Source: Ramlibacter henchirensis (GTDB lineage: Bacteria > Pseudomonadota > Gammaproteobacteria > Burkholderiales > Burkholderiaceae_C). From it: 64,000 nucleotides of DNA. A model generated the notes under the pieces. That model was not told the origin of the DNA. It ran no database searches and saw only the letters and a list, made by a program, of their open reading frames with translations. Location of the stretch: the NCBI RefSeq assembly GCF_004682015.1, contig NZ_SMLM01000002.1, forward strand, positions 744,001-808,000, written 5' to 3'. Of the stretch, positions 16,739 to 24,867 are shown one piece after another (position 1 is the stretch's first letter; every line of letters starts with the position of its first letter). Made by a program: the position numbers and the translations under genes.

Positions 16739-18433
16739 TCAGCTCGTGCGCGTATAGCTCACGTCGGTGAGGACGTTGATCACCGCCTGCCGGCCTTCAT
16801 GCCGGACGGCGTGGACCGCGCGCGCGATCGCCTCCGGCAGCTGCTCGGCCCGGTCCACCCGCAGTCCGAGCCCGCCGCACGCCTCGACGATGCGCTCGTG
16901 CGCGATCTCGGGCTCCAGCGTCGCGAACACCGGCTTGTCCGACTTCGCGGCCGCGCCATCGGGATACATCGACAGCGTCGCACGGTGCACGGCGGCCCAG
17001 CGGCGGTTGTTGTAGATCACCGTGATGAACGGCAGGCCGCGCGCCGCGCTTACGTAGTGCGCCGGCGTCGGATTGCTGAACATGTAGGTGCCGTCGCCCA
17101 CGGCCGCGAACACCGTCGCATCGGGACGCGCCATCCGCACGCCCATCGCAGCGCCGACACCCCAGCCCAGCCCGCCGGCCGGGCTGTGCCCGAAGTAGTT
17201 GCCGTGCGTCTCCTGGCGCAGCTCCTCCAGCGCGAAGGTGTACTCGTTGATCAGCACGCTGCGCTCGTCCATCGCCTCGGCGATGCAGCGCGAGACGTAG
17301 CGGTTCGTCAGCTTCGCCTCGTCCCGGGCGGGCGCGACAGCCGCGCGGTGGGCGCGCGTGGCGCGGTCGAGCCATCCGGCCGTGTCCACCGGCGCGCCGC
17401 GTGTGGCGCCCTGCAGCGCCTGCAGGATCGACGCGGTGTCCCCCTGGAGCGAGAGGTCCGAGCGGAAGCCGCGGATCGGGTAGGCCATGAACAGCGGGTC
17501 CACCCCGATGTGGACCACGCGCGCGCCCTCTTGCGGCGCGCAGTGCTCGGGAAGCCAGGGCACGTCGACATCGATCGCCAGCACCAGGTCGGCCTCGGGC
17601 AGCAGCCGCGTCGGGTCGTAGCCCGCATTCGACGGCGACGAGCACGGCAGACTGAGGTAGCGGGGCCGGTACTGCACGACCGGGATGCCGCGCGAATGCG
17701 CCAGCGCGGTCAGGGCGTCGAAGCCCTCGCGCGTTCGGCCGGTGTCGGCGGTGATGATGAGCGGTCGCTGCGCGCCGGCCAGCCACCGGGCCGCCGTGTC
17801 CAGGTCCTGCGCGGACGGCATCCCCGCGCGCACCGGAGCCTGCATGCCGGTGCCACCATCCCTGCGAGGCAGGGCCGGTGCGGCGAGCACCTCCCGCGGC
17901 AGGACCAGGTAGGCGGGCCCCTGGGGCGCCGAACACGCGGCCGCCAGCGCCCGGTCGACCACCGCCTCGACCTGCGCCGGGTCGCGCAGCTCGTATTCCC
18001 ACTTGACCAGCTCGCGCACCATGCCGCTCTGGTCGAACATCTCCTGCGCCCAGTTGATGTAGTTGTTGCGGGCGCCCAGGCGGCCGTGCTCCAGCCAGGG
18101 CGAGCGGCCGGCCGTGAGCAGCAGCGGCACGTGCTGGCGTGCCGCATTGAACAGGCCGCACAGCGCATTCGCGGTGCCCAGGCCCACGTGCACCATCACG
18201 AGTTGCGGCTGGCCGGTGACCATCGCGTGGCCGTAGGCCATGGCGACCGCGACGTTCTCGTGCGGCACCAGAACCGGCTCGATGCCGGTGTCGCCGCGCG
18301 ACAGCGCCTCGATCAGCGGCGGGAAGTCGGTGCCGGCATTGCCGAACAGGTAGCGGATGCCGTGCTCGCGCAGGCGCGCCAGGTAACGCTCGGCGACGGT
18401 GCCGTGGTCGTTGGGGTTCCGGAGATCGGTCAA
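16739..18433 (-). CDS. Thiamine diphosphate-dependent enzyme (acetolactate synthase/benzoylformate decarboxylase-like)
   Basis: A protein of about 564 residues with the three-domain layout of the TPP-dependent decarboxylase/acetolactate synthase family. The N-terminal pyrimidine domain has the catalytic glutamate in PHENVAVAMAYG; the C-terminal PP domain has the metal/diphosphate motif AAVGDGTYMFSN ending near VIYNN. There is no ATG near the N-terminus; TTG at 18433 is preceded by GAGGA at 9 bases, and TTG at 18442 is an alternative. A 2-oxo acid decarboxylase producing an aldehyde, such as benzoylformate or an aryl-pyruvate decarboxylase, is plausible; carboligation cannot be excluded. Confidence 0.87.
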   Translation of the reverse strand: MTDLRNPNDHGTVAERYLARLREHGIRYLFGNAGTDFPPLIEALSRGDTGIEPVLVPHENVAVAMAYGHAMVTGQPQLVMVHVGLGTANALCGLFNAARQHVPLLLTAGRSPWLEHGRLGARNNYINWAQEMFDQSGMVRELVKWEYELRDPAQVEAVVDRALAAACSAPQGPAYLVLPREVLAAPALPRRDGGTGMQAPVRAGMPSAQDLDTAARWLAGAQRPLIITADTGRTREGFDALTALAHSRGIPVVQYRPRYLSLPCSSPSNAGYDPTRLLPEADLVLAIDVDVPWLPEHCAPQEGARVVHIGVDPLFMAYPIRGFRSDLSLQGDTASILQALQGATRGAPVDTAGWLDRATRAHRAAVAPARDEAKLTNRYVSRCIAEAMDERSVLINEYTFALEELRQETHGNYFGHSPAGGLGWGVGAAMGVRMARPDATVFAAVGDGTYMFSNPTPAHYVSAARGLPFITVIYNNRRWAAVHRATLSMYPDGAAAKSDKPVFATLEPEIAHERIVEACGGLGLRVDRAEQLPEAIARAVHAVRHEGRQAVINVLTDVSYTRTS

Positions 18434-18467
18434 GTGCAGCAATCCTCAGGGTGTGTATTGGCCGGCC

Positions 18468-19445
18468 TCATTGCGGATTCGAGATCTTCACGGCGGCGCC
18501 CCACTTCACGTGCTCCTTCTCGAGCTGCTTGCGGAACTCGGCGACGGAAGTGCCGACGGGAGTCAGCCCGGCTTTCGCATAGGTCGCCTTCACGCCCGGA
18601 TCGGACAGCGCCTTGACCATTTCCCGGTTCAGGAGGTCGATGATTTCCGGCGGTGTGCGGGCGGGTGCGAAGAAGCCGAACCAGGAGCTGATGTCGTAGT
18701 CCGCCACGCCTTGTTCAGCGATCGTGGGAAGGTTCGGCCACTCCGGATGGCGGGTGGGCACCGACAGCCCGATCGCGACCAGCTGGCCGCTGGCCATGTA
18801 CGGGCCGGCGACCGACAGCTCCACCGAACCGAGCTGGACATGGCCGCCGAGCAGGTCGGCCACGACGTTGCTGGTGCCCTTGTAGCTGACGTGGGTGATG
18901 TCGATGCCGGAGCCCGCCTTGAAGAGGTCCCCCGCGAGGTAGTGCAGCGAACCCTGGCCGACGTCGCCGTACATGATCGGGGTCTTCTTCGTCTTGTACA
19001 GGTTGGACAGGTCCGCCACGCTCTTGACGTTCAGGCTGGGCGGAACGAGCAGGACGTGGGGCACCTTCGCGGCCAGCGTGATCGGCAGCAGGTCCTTGGC
19101 GGGATCGTAGGGCGGCGGCGGCTTCAGGTGCGGCCGGATGCTCATCGAGGTGGAGCCGACCAGCAGCGTGTAGCCGTCCGGCGGCGCGGTGACGACGGCC
19201 TGCGTGCCCAGCACCGCGGCCGCGCCCGGCTTGTTCTCCACCAGCACGGGCACCTTCAGCAGCTCGGCGAGCTTCGATTCGATCGATCGCGCGGTGAGGT
19301 CCACGCTGCCGCCGGGACTGAAAGGCACGACCAGCTTGACGGGTCGATTCGGAAAGTCTTTCACGGTCTGGGCGCCGGCGCTGACCGCCGTCCCGACTGC
19401 AAAGCCGAGGGCGGCCAGCAGTCCCATCCATTTGCTCGAGCGCAT
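18468..19445 (-). CDS. Bug/TctC family periplasmic substrate-binding protein
   Basis: A 325-residue Bug receptor with signal peptide MRSSKWMGLLAALGFAVGTA ending before AGAQ, and the mature core FPNRPVKLVVPFSPGGSVDL. PPDGYTLLVGSTSM and the C-terminal EHVKWGAAVKISNPQ complete the fold. First gene of the operon running to the MFS gene at 11618, and divergent from the MarR-type regulator. It likely presents an aromatic or aryl-oxo acid to an unlinked tripartite transporter (inference). Confidence 0.93.
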   Translation of the reverse strand: MRSSKWMGLLAALGFAVGTAVSAGAQTVKDFPNRPVKLVVPFSPGGSVDLTARSIESKLAELLKVPVLVENKPGAAAVLGTQAVVTAPPDGYTLLVGSTSMSIRPHLKPPPPYDPAKDLLPITLAAKVPHVLLVPPSLNVKSVADLSNLYKTKKTPIMYGDVGQGSLHYLAGDLFKAGSGIDITHVSYKGTSNVVADLLGGHVQLGSVELSVAGPYMASGQLVAIGLSVPTRHPEWPNLPTIAEQGVADYDISSWFGFFAPARTPPEIIDLLNREMVKALSDPGVKATYAKAGLTPVGTSVAEFRKQLEKEHVKWGAAVKISNPQ

Positions 19446-19530
19446 GCAGTCTCCTTGGAATGTTGCTCTGGTTTCCCGTGCTGCGAAGCGGCACGAGGTC
19501 GCTGGATGCGCACAAAGATACCTTCGTCAG

Positions 19531-19547
19531 TTAGCTGCTTATATTAG
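19531..19547. promoter_or_regulatory. AT-rich promoter/operator candidate between Bug and MarR genes
   Basis: The gap between the divergent Bug and marR-type genes contains an AT-rich island unlike its surroundings. It has two copies of TTAG (19531 and 19544) and an 8-of-10 palindrome CTTATATTAG (19538-19547). MarR proteins bind short imperfect palindromes, so this is the best operator candidate, but the symmetry is weak and no exact promoter can be assigned. Confidence 0.3.
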
Positions 19548-19643
19548 GTAAAACACCATGGCGATTCGGCTTCGCCGGCTGGGCTCCGTGTGACAATCTG
19601 CGCTACGGCGATGCAGCGCCGCAGCAGGACAGCCGTTCACGAC

Positions 19644-20234
19644 ATGACTCTCGCGAAAGCCACCGCAACCCGCCCCTTGCGCAAAGGCGCTCACGCGCCG
19701 GACCGCGCCATCACCACCCGCCCCGAGCTGCTGGTGGACGGCTCGGATGCCGGATTCCGCCGCCTCGTGCACAACATGTTCGTGCTGACGCTGCGCCACG
19801 AAGCCATTCGCGGCAACCACGGCGCGCTGCTGGGCCTGTCGGGCCCGGAATACACCTGCCTCGTGACCCTGGGCTACCTGCAGGAAGCAGGCAGTGTGAA
19901 CGTGAAGATGCTTGCGGACCACCTCTTCGTGAGCGGCGCATTCGCGACGACGACCGTGGGCAAGCTGGTCAAGGCGGGGCTCGTGAACAAGGACACGGAC
20001 AGCATCGACCGCCGGCGGGTCTCGTTGTGGCTGACGAGCAAGGGACGCGCCGTCCTCGACGCCCATGGCCCGATCCAGCGACAGGTCAACGACGTTCGAT
20101 TCGGCTGCCTTTCGCGGCGCGAGTTCGAGCAGCTCTCCGTGATGCTCGAAAAGCTGATCGAGAGCGCGGACCAGGCGCTTGCGCTGCAGGCTTACCTGAT
20201 GCACGAGGCCGGCGTCAGGCCTTCCGCGGCGTAG
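19644..20234 (+). CDS. MarR family transcriptional regulator
   Basis: A regulator of about 196 residues with a MarR winged helix. The core runs from FRRLVHNMFVLTLRH (dimer helix) through LSGPEYTCLVTLGYL, the recognition helix region VKMLADHLFVSGAFATTTVG and the wing DRRRVSLWLTSKGR. The ATG at 19644 is chosen because homology to the family begins only around DGSDAGFRRL; GTG at 19590 and ATG at 19611 are in-frame alternatives and none has a strong ribosome site. It is divergent from the aromatic-acid operon (Bug to MFS). MarR regulators of aromatic-acid operons often sense the aryl-CoA or the acid itself, so control by a CoA-ligase product is plausible. Confidence 0.87.
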   Translation: MTLAKATATRPLRKGAHAPDRAITTRPELLVDGSDAGFRRLVHNMFVLTLRHEAIRGNHGALLGLSGPEYTCLVTLGYLQEAGSVNVKMLADHLFVSGAFATTTVGKLVKAGLVNKDTDSIDRRRVSLWLTSKGRAVLDAHGPIQRQVNDVRFGCLSRREFEQLSVMLEKLIESADQALALQAYLMHEAGVRPSAA

Positions 20235-20271
20235 CGGCACGGCGCCGCGAGCGCCGGCGGGCGGATGAGGT

Positions 20272-20634
20272 TCAATCGCACGCGCGTGGTCGTCGCGGGC
20301 GACGCGCCCGAGCGTGAGGGACTGCTGCCCGCCGCACTCGGTCCAGTGCCTCCGCATCTCTTTCCGCCCGCCGTGCTCGGTCACGCTCGGTGATGGGATC
20401 CTTGCCCTGCGCCAACTGGTCGCGCGCCCCGTTCGAAAGGCTGCGCGCGAGCCCACCCAGCTCGAGGAAGTTCCACGGACCGCAGCAATAGCCCGCCTCC
20501 GTCTGTGTGATCACCCTCGCTCGGTCTGCACCTGGCGTACACGTCAAAAGGTGCAACTTCGATGCTCTCAGCTTCGCCACGGCCGCTCCCAGAAGCTCCC
20601 ACACCATGCCGAGAAGATGGTTGGCGATCTCCAT
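20272..20634 (-). CDS. Hypothetical protein (weak candidate)
   Basis: An open frame of 120 codons. The N-terminal half looks protein-like (MEIANHLLGMVWELLGAAVA, then TQTEAGYCCGPWNFLELGG); the C-terminal third is mainly arginine and alanine, as expected from random reading of GC-rich DNA. AGGGG lies 9 bases before the ATG. I do not recognise the sequence. It may be a real small protein, a fragment, or chance. Confidence 0.3.
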   Translation of the reverse strand: MEIANHLLGMVWELLGAAVAKLRASKLHLLTCTPGADRARVITQTEAGYCCGPWNFLELGGLARSLSNGARDQLAQGKDPITERDRARRAERDAEALDRVRRAAVPHARARRPRRPRACD

Positions 20635-20855
20635 CAGCTACAACCCCTGCATGAGTACGGGGCCAGCCGAACGCACGTTTTCCCGTCCAAGTCGTCGATG
20701 ACATGGTTCGTGAGGCAGCACATGGGAGAACTGATTGGAGCAGGCGCGTTGCTAATGATCACGGGACGGTGGTTCGTGGATCCCCAGAAGTTCGATGCCT
20801 CCGTGCTCCAGGAAGGAGTTCGCGCGGCGGCAGCTCGCGCTCCGTGACGGTGAAT

Positions 20856-20911
20856 GACCGACGGATGAACAATCCGTCGGTCGATGTCCGCTTCCGACCC
20901 GCAGCGGACAT
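20856..20911. repeat. Two adjacent hairpins of the dispersed intergenic palindrome type
   Basis: Two perfect inverted repeats lie end to end. The first is GACCGACGGAT-N5-ATCCGTCGGTC (20856-20882, 11-base arms). The second is ATGTCCGCT-N10-AGCGGACAT (20884-20911, 9-base arms). No T-run follows, so it does not look like a simple terminator. Read on the minus strand it gives MSAAGRKRTSTDG, similar to the familiar spurious MSALGQKRTF-type reading of a dispersed proteobacterial intergenic palindrome. This similarity is from memory. Confidence 0.7.
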
Positions 20912-21143
20912 GGCCCCACGTTGCTGCTGCGCACGCCGGGCCGCTTCGCAGATTCCGTTGCGCGAGCACGCCACCCGCGATGCATGGCGCTGCGCGGGCC
21001 GATGAACTGCGCCTCTAGAAGAACGGCAGGCGATCGGAACGCAACTGGCAATGCCCGGCTGCCGGGTGGGACTTCGCAGCTCTGCGCGATGCCCCGTCCC
21101 CACGACTCGAAGGGCATTGAGATGACGGCGCCAACCCTGGCCA

Positions 21144-21176
21144 TAGAATCTGGTCTTACCAAGTTGGTCTGACCAA
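21144..21176 (+). promoter_or_regulatory. -10 box and double FadR/GntR-type operator of the gentisate operon
   Basis: A -10-like TAGAAT (21144-21149) is followed by two sites of the FadR-subfamily form TGGTNNNACCA. The first is TGGTCTTACCA (21151-21161). The second, TTGGTC-T-GACCAA (21164-21176), is a perfect 6-base-arm palindrome. Their centres are 14 bases apart and both lie where transcription would start, 15 bases before the hydroxylase ATG. The GntR gene at 26992 is in the operon they precede, so negative autoregulation is likely (inference). Confidence 0.72.
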
Positions 21177-21190
21177 ATCGAGCACTGCCC

Positions 21191-22882
21191 ATGACAGCCA
21201 CTCCTCCCCTTCCTCCCCACCGGACCGGCGTGCTGGTCGTCGGTGGCGGCCCCATTGGCCTGGCCCTCGCCGGCGACCTCGGCTGGCGCGGCATCGGCTG
21301 CGCCCTTGTCGAGAAGAGCGATGGCCAGGTCGTGCAGCCGAAGATGGACATGATCGGCATCCGTTCCATGGAGTTCTGCCGCCGCTGGGGCATCGTTGAC
21401 TGGGTCGAGTCCGCGGGCTACAACCGCGCCTACCCGCAGGACTGCGCCTGGGTGACGAGCCTCAACGGCTACGAGTTCGGGCGCGAGGTCTTCCCGGCTC
21501 CGCAGGACGAGAAGCCGCCCGTGCACAGCCCGCAGAAGCGGGAGCGCTGCCCCCAGAACTTCTTCGACCCCGTGCTGCAGCGCTTCGCGCGCAGTTCGCC
21601 CACCGTCTCGCTCACGTACAACACCGAGTTGCTGGAGTTCCAGGATCACGGCGATCACGTGGAAGCGTTGGTCCGCGACGTCAACACCGGCGCCACGAGC
21701 ACGCTGCAGGCGGACTATCTCGTCGGCTGCGACGGCGGCGCGAGCAAGGTGCGCCAAGCGCTGGGCATCGACATGGTGGGCGACGCCGTCCTCACCTACA
21801 CCACCAACATCATCTTCCGCTGCAAGGGCCTGGAGCGGCTGCACGACAAGGCGCCGGGCTATCGCTTCATCTTCATCGGACCGGAAGGCACCTGGGCGAC
21901 GATGGTCGCGATCGACGGGCGCGACCAATGGCGCTTCTCGCTGATAGGGGATTCCGAGAAGCGCACGGTCACCGAAGCGGAGGCGCGGGCCGCGATCGTC
22001 CGCGCCGTCGGAAAGCCGTTCGAATTCGAGATCCTCTCCATGTTCCCCTGGGTGCGACGACAGCTGGTGGCGCGCCACTACGGTAAGGGCCGGGTGTTCA
22101 TCGCCGGCGACGCGGCGCACCTGACGTCGCCCACCGGCGGCTTCGGGATGAACACCGGGCTGCTGGATGCGGTGAATCTCTCCTGGAAGCTCGCGGCCGT
22201 GCTGCAAGGATGGGGCGGGGAACACCTCCTCGAGAGCTACGAGGCGGAGCAGTTGCCGGTGGCCGTGCGCAACGTCGGCGAGGCCACGGAGAACCTGCGC
22301 CGGATGCTGGCGCCGCGCATCCTGACGCCGGACCCGCGCATGTTCGACGCCGACGACCCGCAAGCCGAAGAGGCCCGCCGCGAGTATGGCGCCCGCTACA
22401 CGGAGATGATGCGTCGCGAGTGGTTTTCCATCGGTGTGCACCTGGGCTATGTGTACGAGGGGTCGCCCATCGTCGTCCCCGACGGCACGCCGCGCCCGCC
22501 CCTGCAAGTGTCGAGCTACACGCCCACGGCGCGGCCCGGCTCGCGGGCGCCGCACGCGTGGATCGGCGAGAACCGCTCGACGCTCGACCTGTTCGGGCGA
22601 AGATTCGTGCTGCTGCGGTTCGGGACCAATCCCCCGGCAGTCGATGCCTTGAAGCAGGCGGCGGCCTCTGTCGGCCTGCCGCTGGAAGTGGTGGACCTGC
22701 AGGATCAGGAGGCCGCGCGGCTCTACGAACGTCGGCTGGTGCTGGTGCGGCCCGACGGACAGGTGGCATGGCGCTCGGACGCGGCGCCGGAGGACGCCTC
22801 GCTGCTGGTCGACATCGTCCGGGGTGCGAAGGCGGGCGACCCGGTGCCCATCTCGTTCGAAGCCGTGATCGCGGAGGCTTGA
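21191..22882 (+). CDS. FAD-dependent aromatic hydroxylase (MhpA/phenol hydroxylase type)
   Basis: A 563-residue class A flavoprotein monooxygenase of the MhpA/TfdB/PheA group: longer than PobA because of the C-terminal thioredoxin-like dimerisation domain (about residues 400-560). FAD motifs are VVGGGPIGLALAG (residue 15), VGCDGGASKVRQ and FIAGDAAHLTSPTGGFGMN. It inserts one oxygen into a phenolic acid using NAD(P)H. As first gene of a gentisate ring-cleavage operon, its expected product is gentisate or a substituted gentisate, for example from a 3-hydroxybenzoate- or salicylate-like acid (inference). The gentisate dioxygenase gene starts 5 bases later. Confidence 0.9.
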   Translation: MTATPPLPPHRTGVLVVGGGPIGLALAGDLGWRGIGCALVEKSDGQVVQPKMDMIGIRSMEFCRRWGIVDWVESAGYNRAYPQDCAWVTSLNGYEFGREVFPAPQDEKPPVHSPQKRERCPQNFFDPVLQRFARSSPTVSLTYNTELLEFQDHGDHVEALVRDVNTGATSTLQADYLVGCDGGASKVRQALGIDMVGDAVLTYTTNIIFRCKGLERLHDKAPGYRFIFIGPEGTWATMVAIDGRDQWRFSLIGDSEKRTVTEAEARAAIVRAVGKPFEFEILSMFPWVRRQLVARHYGKGRVFIAGDAAHLTSPTGGFGMNTGLLDAVNLSWKLAAVLQGWGGEHLLESYEAEQLPVAVRNVGEATENLRRMLAPRILTPDPRMFDADDPQAEEARREYGARYTEMMRREWFSIGVHLGYVYEGSPIVVPDGTPRPPLQVSSYTPTARPGSRAPHAWIGENRSTLDLFGRRFVLLRFGTNPPAVDALKQAAASVGLPLEVVDLQDQEAARLYERRLVLVRPDGQVAWRSDAAPEDASLLVDIVRGAKAGDPVPISFEAVIAEA

Positions 22883-22887
22883 GGACC

Positions 22888-23961
22888 ATGGCCGAACAGC
22901 AAAGCATGGTCGACGAAGCCGCGCGCCGCGCGCTGAAGGAGGACCTCGCCAGGGTCCACTGCCGCGTACAGCAGCCGGACGATCCGCCGCTCTTCACGCG
23001 TGCGCCGGACTCCGCGATGCAGACCGTGCACTGGAAGTGGACGGACCTCGAGCCGCTCCTCGACCGCCTGGGCCGCCAACTTGCGCTGGAGCCTGGCGGC
23101 AACCGGCGCACGCTGCGCCTGCACAACCCCGGGCTCGCCTACGGCACCACGCACACGTTCTGGGCCTCGATCCAGGTGATCCTGCCCGGCGAGATCGCGG
23201 GCAACCACCGGCATACCGCGAACGCCTTCCGCTTCGTGATGAAGGGCGGCGGCGCCACGACCACCGTCAACGGTGAGCGCTACCCGATGCACGAAGGCGA
23301 CCTGGTGCTCACGCCCAGCATGACGTGGCACGACCACGAGTACCACGGCGACACGCCGATGATCTGGCTGGACGTGCTGGACATCTCGCTGATGCGGTCC
23401 ATGCACGCGACCTTCTTCGAGCCCGGCAAGGAGATGCAGCAACCGGTGGATGCGATCCCGGACCGCTCGTGGCGCCAGTACGGCAGCGGGCTGATGGGCC
23501 CGCCGGGCCCGCAGCCCCGGGGCGGAAATCCGCTGCTCGTGTATCCGCGTGCGATGGCCGAAGGTGCGTTGCAGCAGGCTGCAGGTTTGCCGGCCGACCC
23601 GTTCGATGACGTCGTGCTCGAGTACCGCAACCCCACGGACGGGGGCGCGGCCATGAGCACCCTGGGCATGCGGCTGCAGACACTGCGCGCCGGTACGCAC
23701 ACGCGGGCACGCCGCCACACGGGCAGCAAGCTCTACCACGTGGTGCGCGGCGAGGGCTCCACGATCGTCGACGGGCAGCGCTACGACTGGAGCGCCGGGG
23801 ACTTCCTGGCCCTGAAGCCCTGGGCGTGGCACGAGCACCTGAATACCTCGGCCAGCGACGCCTTGCTGTTCCAGGTCAACGACATCCCTGCCATGTCGGC
23901 GCTGGGCTACTACTTCGAAGAACCGCTCACCGGGAACGGCGGGCACCAGCAAGTCGCCTGA
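22888..23961 (+). CDS. Gentisate 1,2-dioxygenase
   Basis: A 357-residue bicupin ring-cleaving dioxygenase. The N-terminal cupin holds the Fe(II) ligands in NHRHTANAFRFVMKGGG and in SMTWHDHEYHG, followed by the characteristic IWLDVLDISL. The second cupin (about 250-345) contains THTRARRHTGSKLYHVVRG and WAWHEHLN. Gentisate dioxygenases open gentisate between C1 and C2 to maleylpyruvate. The usual HTQSALRFV reads HTANAFRFV here, so a substituted substrate is possible. The start at 22888 follows GAGG closely. Downstream, the fumarylpyruvate hydrolase-type gene follows by 7 bases. Confidence 0.92.
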   Translation: MAEQQSMVDEAARRALKEDLARVHCRVQQPDDPPLFTRAPDSAMQTVHWKWTDLEPLLDRLGRQLALEPGGNRRTLRLHNPGLAYGTTHTFWASIQVILPGEIAGNHRHTANAFRFVMKGGGATTTVNGERYPMHEGDLVLTPSMTWHDHEYHGDTPMIWLDVLDISLMRSMHATFFEPGKEMQQPVDAIPDRSWRQYGSGLMGPPGPQPRGGNPLLVYPRAMAEGALQQAAGLPADPFDDVVLEYRNPTDGGAAMSTLGMRLQTLRAGTHTRARRHTGSKLYHVVRGEGSTIVDGQRYDWSAGDFLALKPWAWHEHLNTSASDALLFQVNDIPAMSALGYYFEEPLTGNGGHQQVA

Positions 23962-23968
23962 GAACCCC

Positions 23969-24856
23969 ATGAAAATCGCATCCTTCAACGACCACCGCGT
24001 CGGCATCGTCGACGGCACGACGGTCTATGACATGACCGCCGCCTTGCCGGATTTCCTGCAGCAGCTGCCCCGGCAGCGGGTCAACTGGCTGGTTGCGCAC
24101 TGGAACGAGTTGCGACCGGCCTTCGCGGGATATCTCGAGACCGGCAAGCCCCTCCCGCTGTCCAGCGTCACTCTGCTGGCCGCCAATCCCGCGCCGCAGC
24201 ACCTCTTCGCTGCGCCGGCCAACTACCGCAAGCACATCGGCGAGCTCGGGGAGCGCGTCGTGACGAAAGGCGGCCGCTCGGCGCGCGAGCAGGGCTTCTT
24301 CCTGAAGGCCCCGGGTTCGCTGGTCGGCGCCGGCGGCACCCTGTTCCTGCCGCGGGGCTCCCAGCGCCGGTTCGACCACGAGTCGGAGCTCGCCGTGATC
24401 ATCTCGAAAGAGGCACGCAATGTCCCGCGCGAGCACGCGATGGAGTACGTGTTCGGCTATTCCTGCCTCATCGACGCCACCTTGCGCATCGAGAAGGACA
24501 CCTTCGAGGAGGAGCGTTCGATGCGCAAGTCCTTCGAGACGTTCACGCCGCTCGGCCCGTGGATCGTCACGGCCGACGAGGTGCCGGAGCCGGAGAATCT
24601 CAGGAACCAGCTGTGGGTAAACGGCGAAGTCCGGCAGAGCGCCAACACCTCGGAGCTCATCGTCGGCATCGCGGAGCTGATCGAGCTGATCTCTTCCGTG
24701 CTGACGCTGCAGCCCGGTGACGTCATCGCGTCGGGTACGCCCGAAGGCGTGGGTCCGTTCAAGCCCGGCGACCAAGTGCGCATCGAGATCGAACGGATCG
24801 GCAGCATGAGCCTGCCGGTACGCGAGTACGACATGCGCTCGCCGCGGCCGTTCTGA
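23969..24856 (+). CDS. Fumarylacetoacetate hydrolase family protein (likely fumarylpyruvate hydrolase)
   Basis: A 295-residue FAH-family hydrolase. The metal-binding acidic residues are visible in RRFDHESELAVIISK, with KAPGSLVGAGG ahead of it and SGTPEGVGPFKPGDQV at the end, all standard for the family. In a gentisate operon the expected role is hydrolysis of fumaryl- or maleylpyruvate (or its alkyl analogue) to fumarate/maleate and pyruvate. No glutathione- or cysteine-dependent maleylpyruvate isomerase gene is present, so the enzyme may act directly on maleylpyruvate, or the PrpF-type isomerase next to it may take that place (inference). Confidence 0.92.
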   Translation: MKIASFNDHRVGIVDGTTVYDMTAALPDFLQQLPRQRVNWLVAHWNELRPAFAGYLETGKPLPLSSVTLLAANPAPQHLFAAPANYRKHIGELGERVVTKGGRSAREQGFFLKAPGSLVGAGGTLFLPRGSQRRFDHESELAVIISKEARNVPREHAMEYVFGYSCLIDATLRIEKDTFEEERSMRKSFETFTPLGPWIVTADEVPEPENLRNQLWVNGEVRQSANTSELIVGIAELIELISSVLTLQPGDVIASGTPEGVGPFKPGDQVRIEIERIGSMSLPVREYDMRSPRPF

Positions 24857-24867
24857 GGATGCCCAGC

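Larger units (their letters stand above)
20235..21143. other. Gene-poor stretch between MarR and the gentisate operon
   Basis: About 900 bases with no convincing gene. Open frames here are short and conflicting on both strands. The stretch holds one weak minus-strand candidate (20272-20634), a compact two-hairpin repeat (20856-20911), and the promoter region of the operon that follows. The mixed composition and absence of codon periodicity suggest decayed or inserted sequence. Confidence 0.6.

Noticed and set aside
20314..20847. Plus-strand frame of 177 codons in the gene-poor gap
   Set aside because: No recognisable fold, Arg/His/Ser-rich, and it conflicts with the minus-strand candidate; no ribosome site.
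20856..20882. Hairpin as a rho-independent terminator for the MarR gene
   Set aside because: No T-run follows on either strand and it lies more than 600 bases from the gene end.
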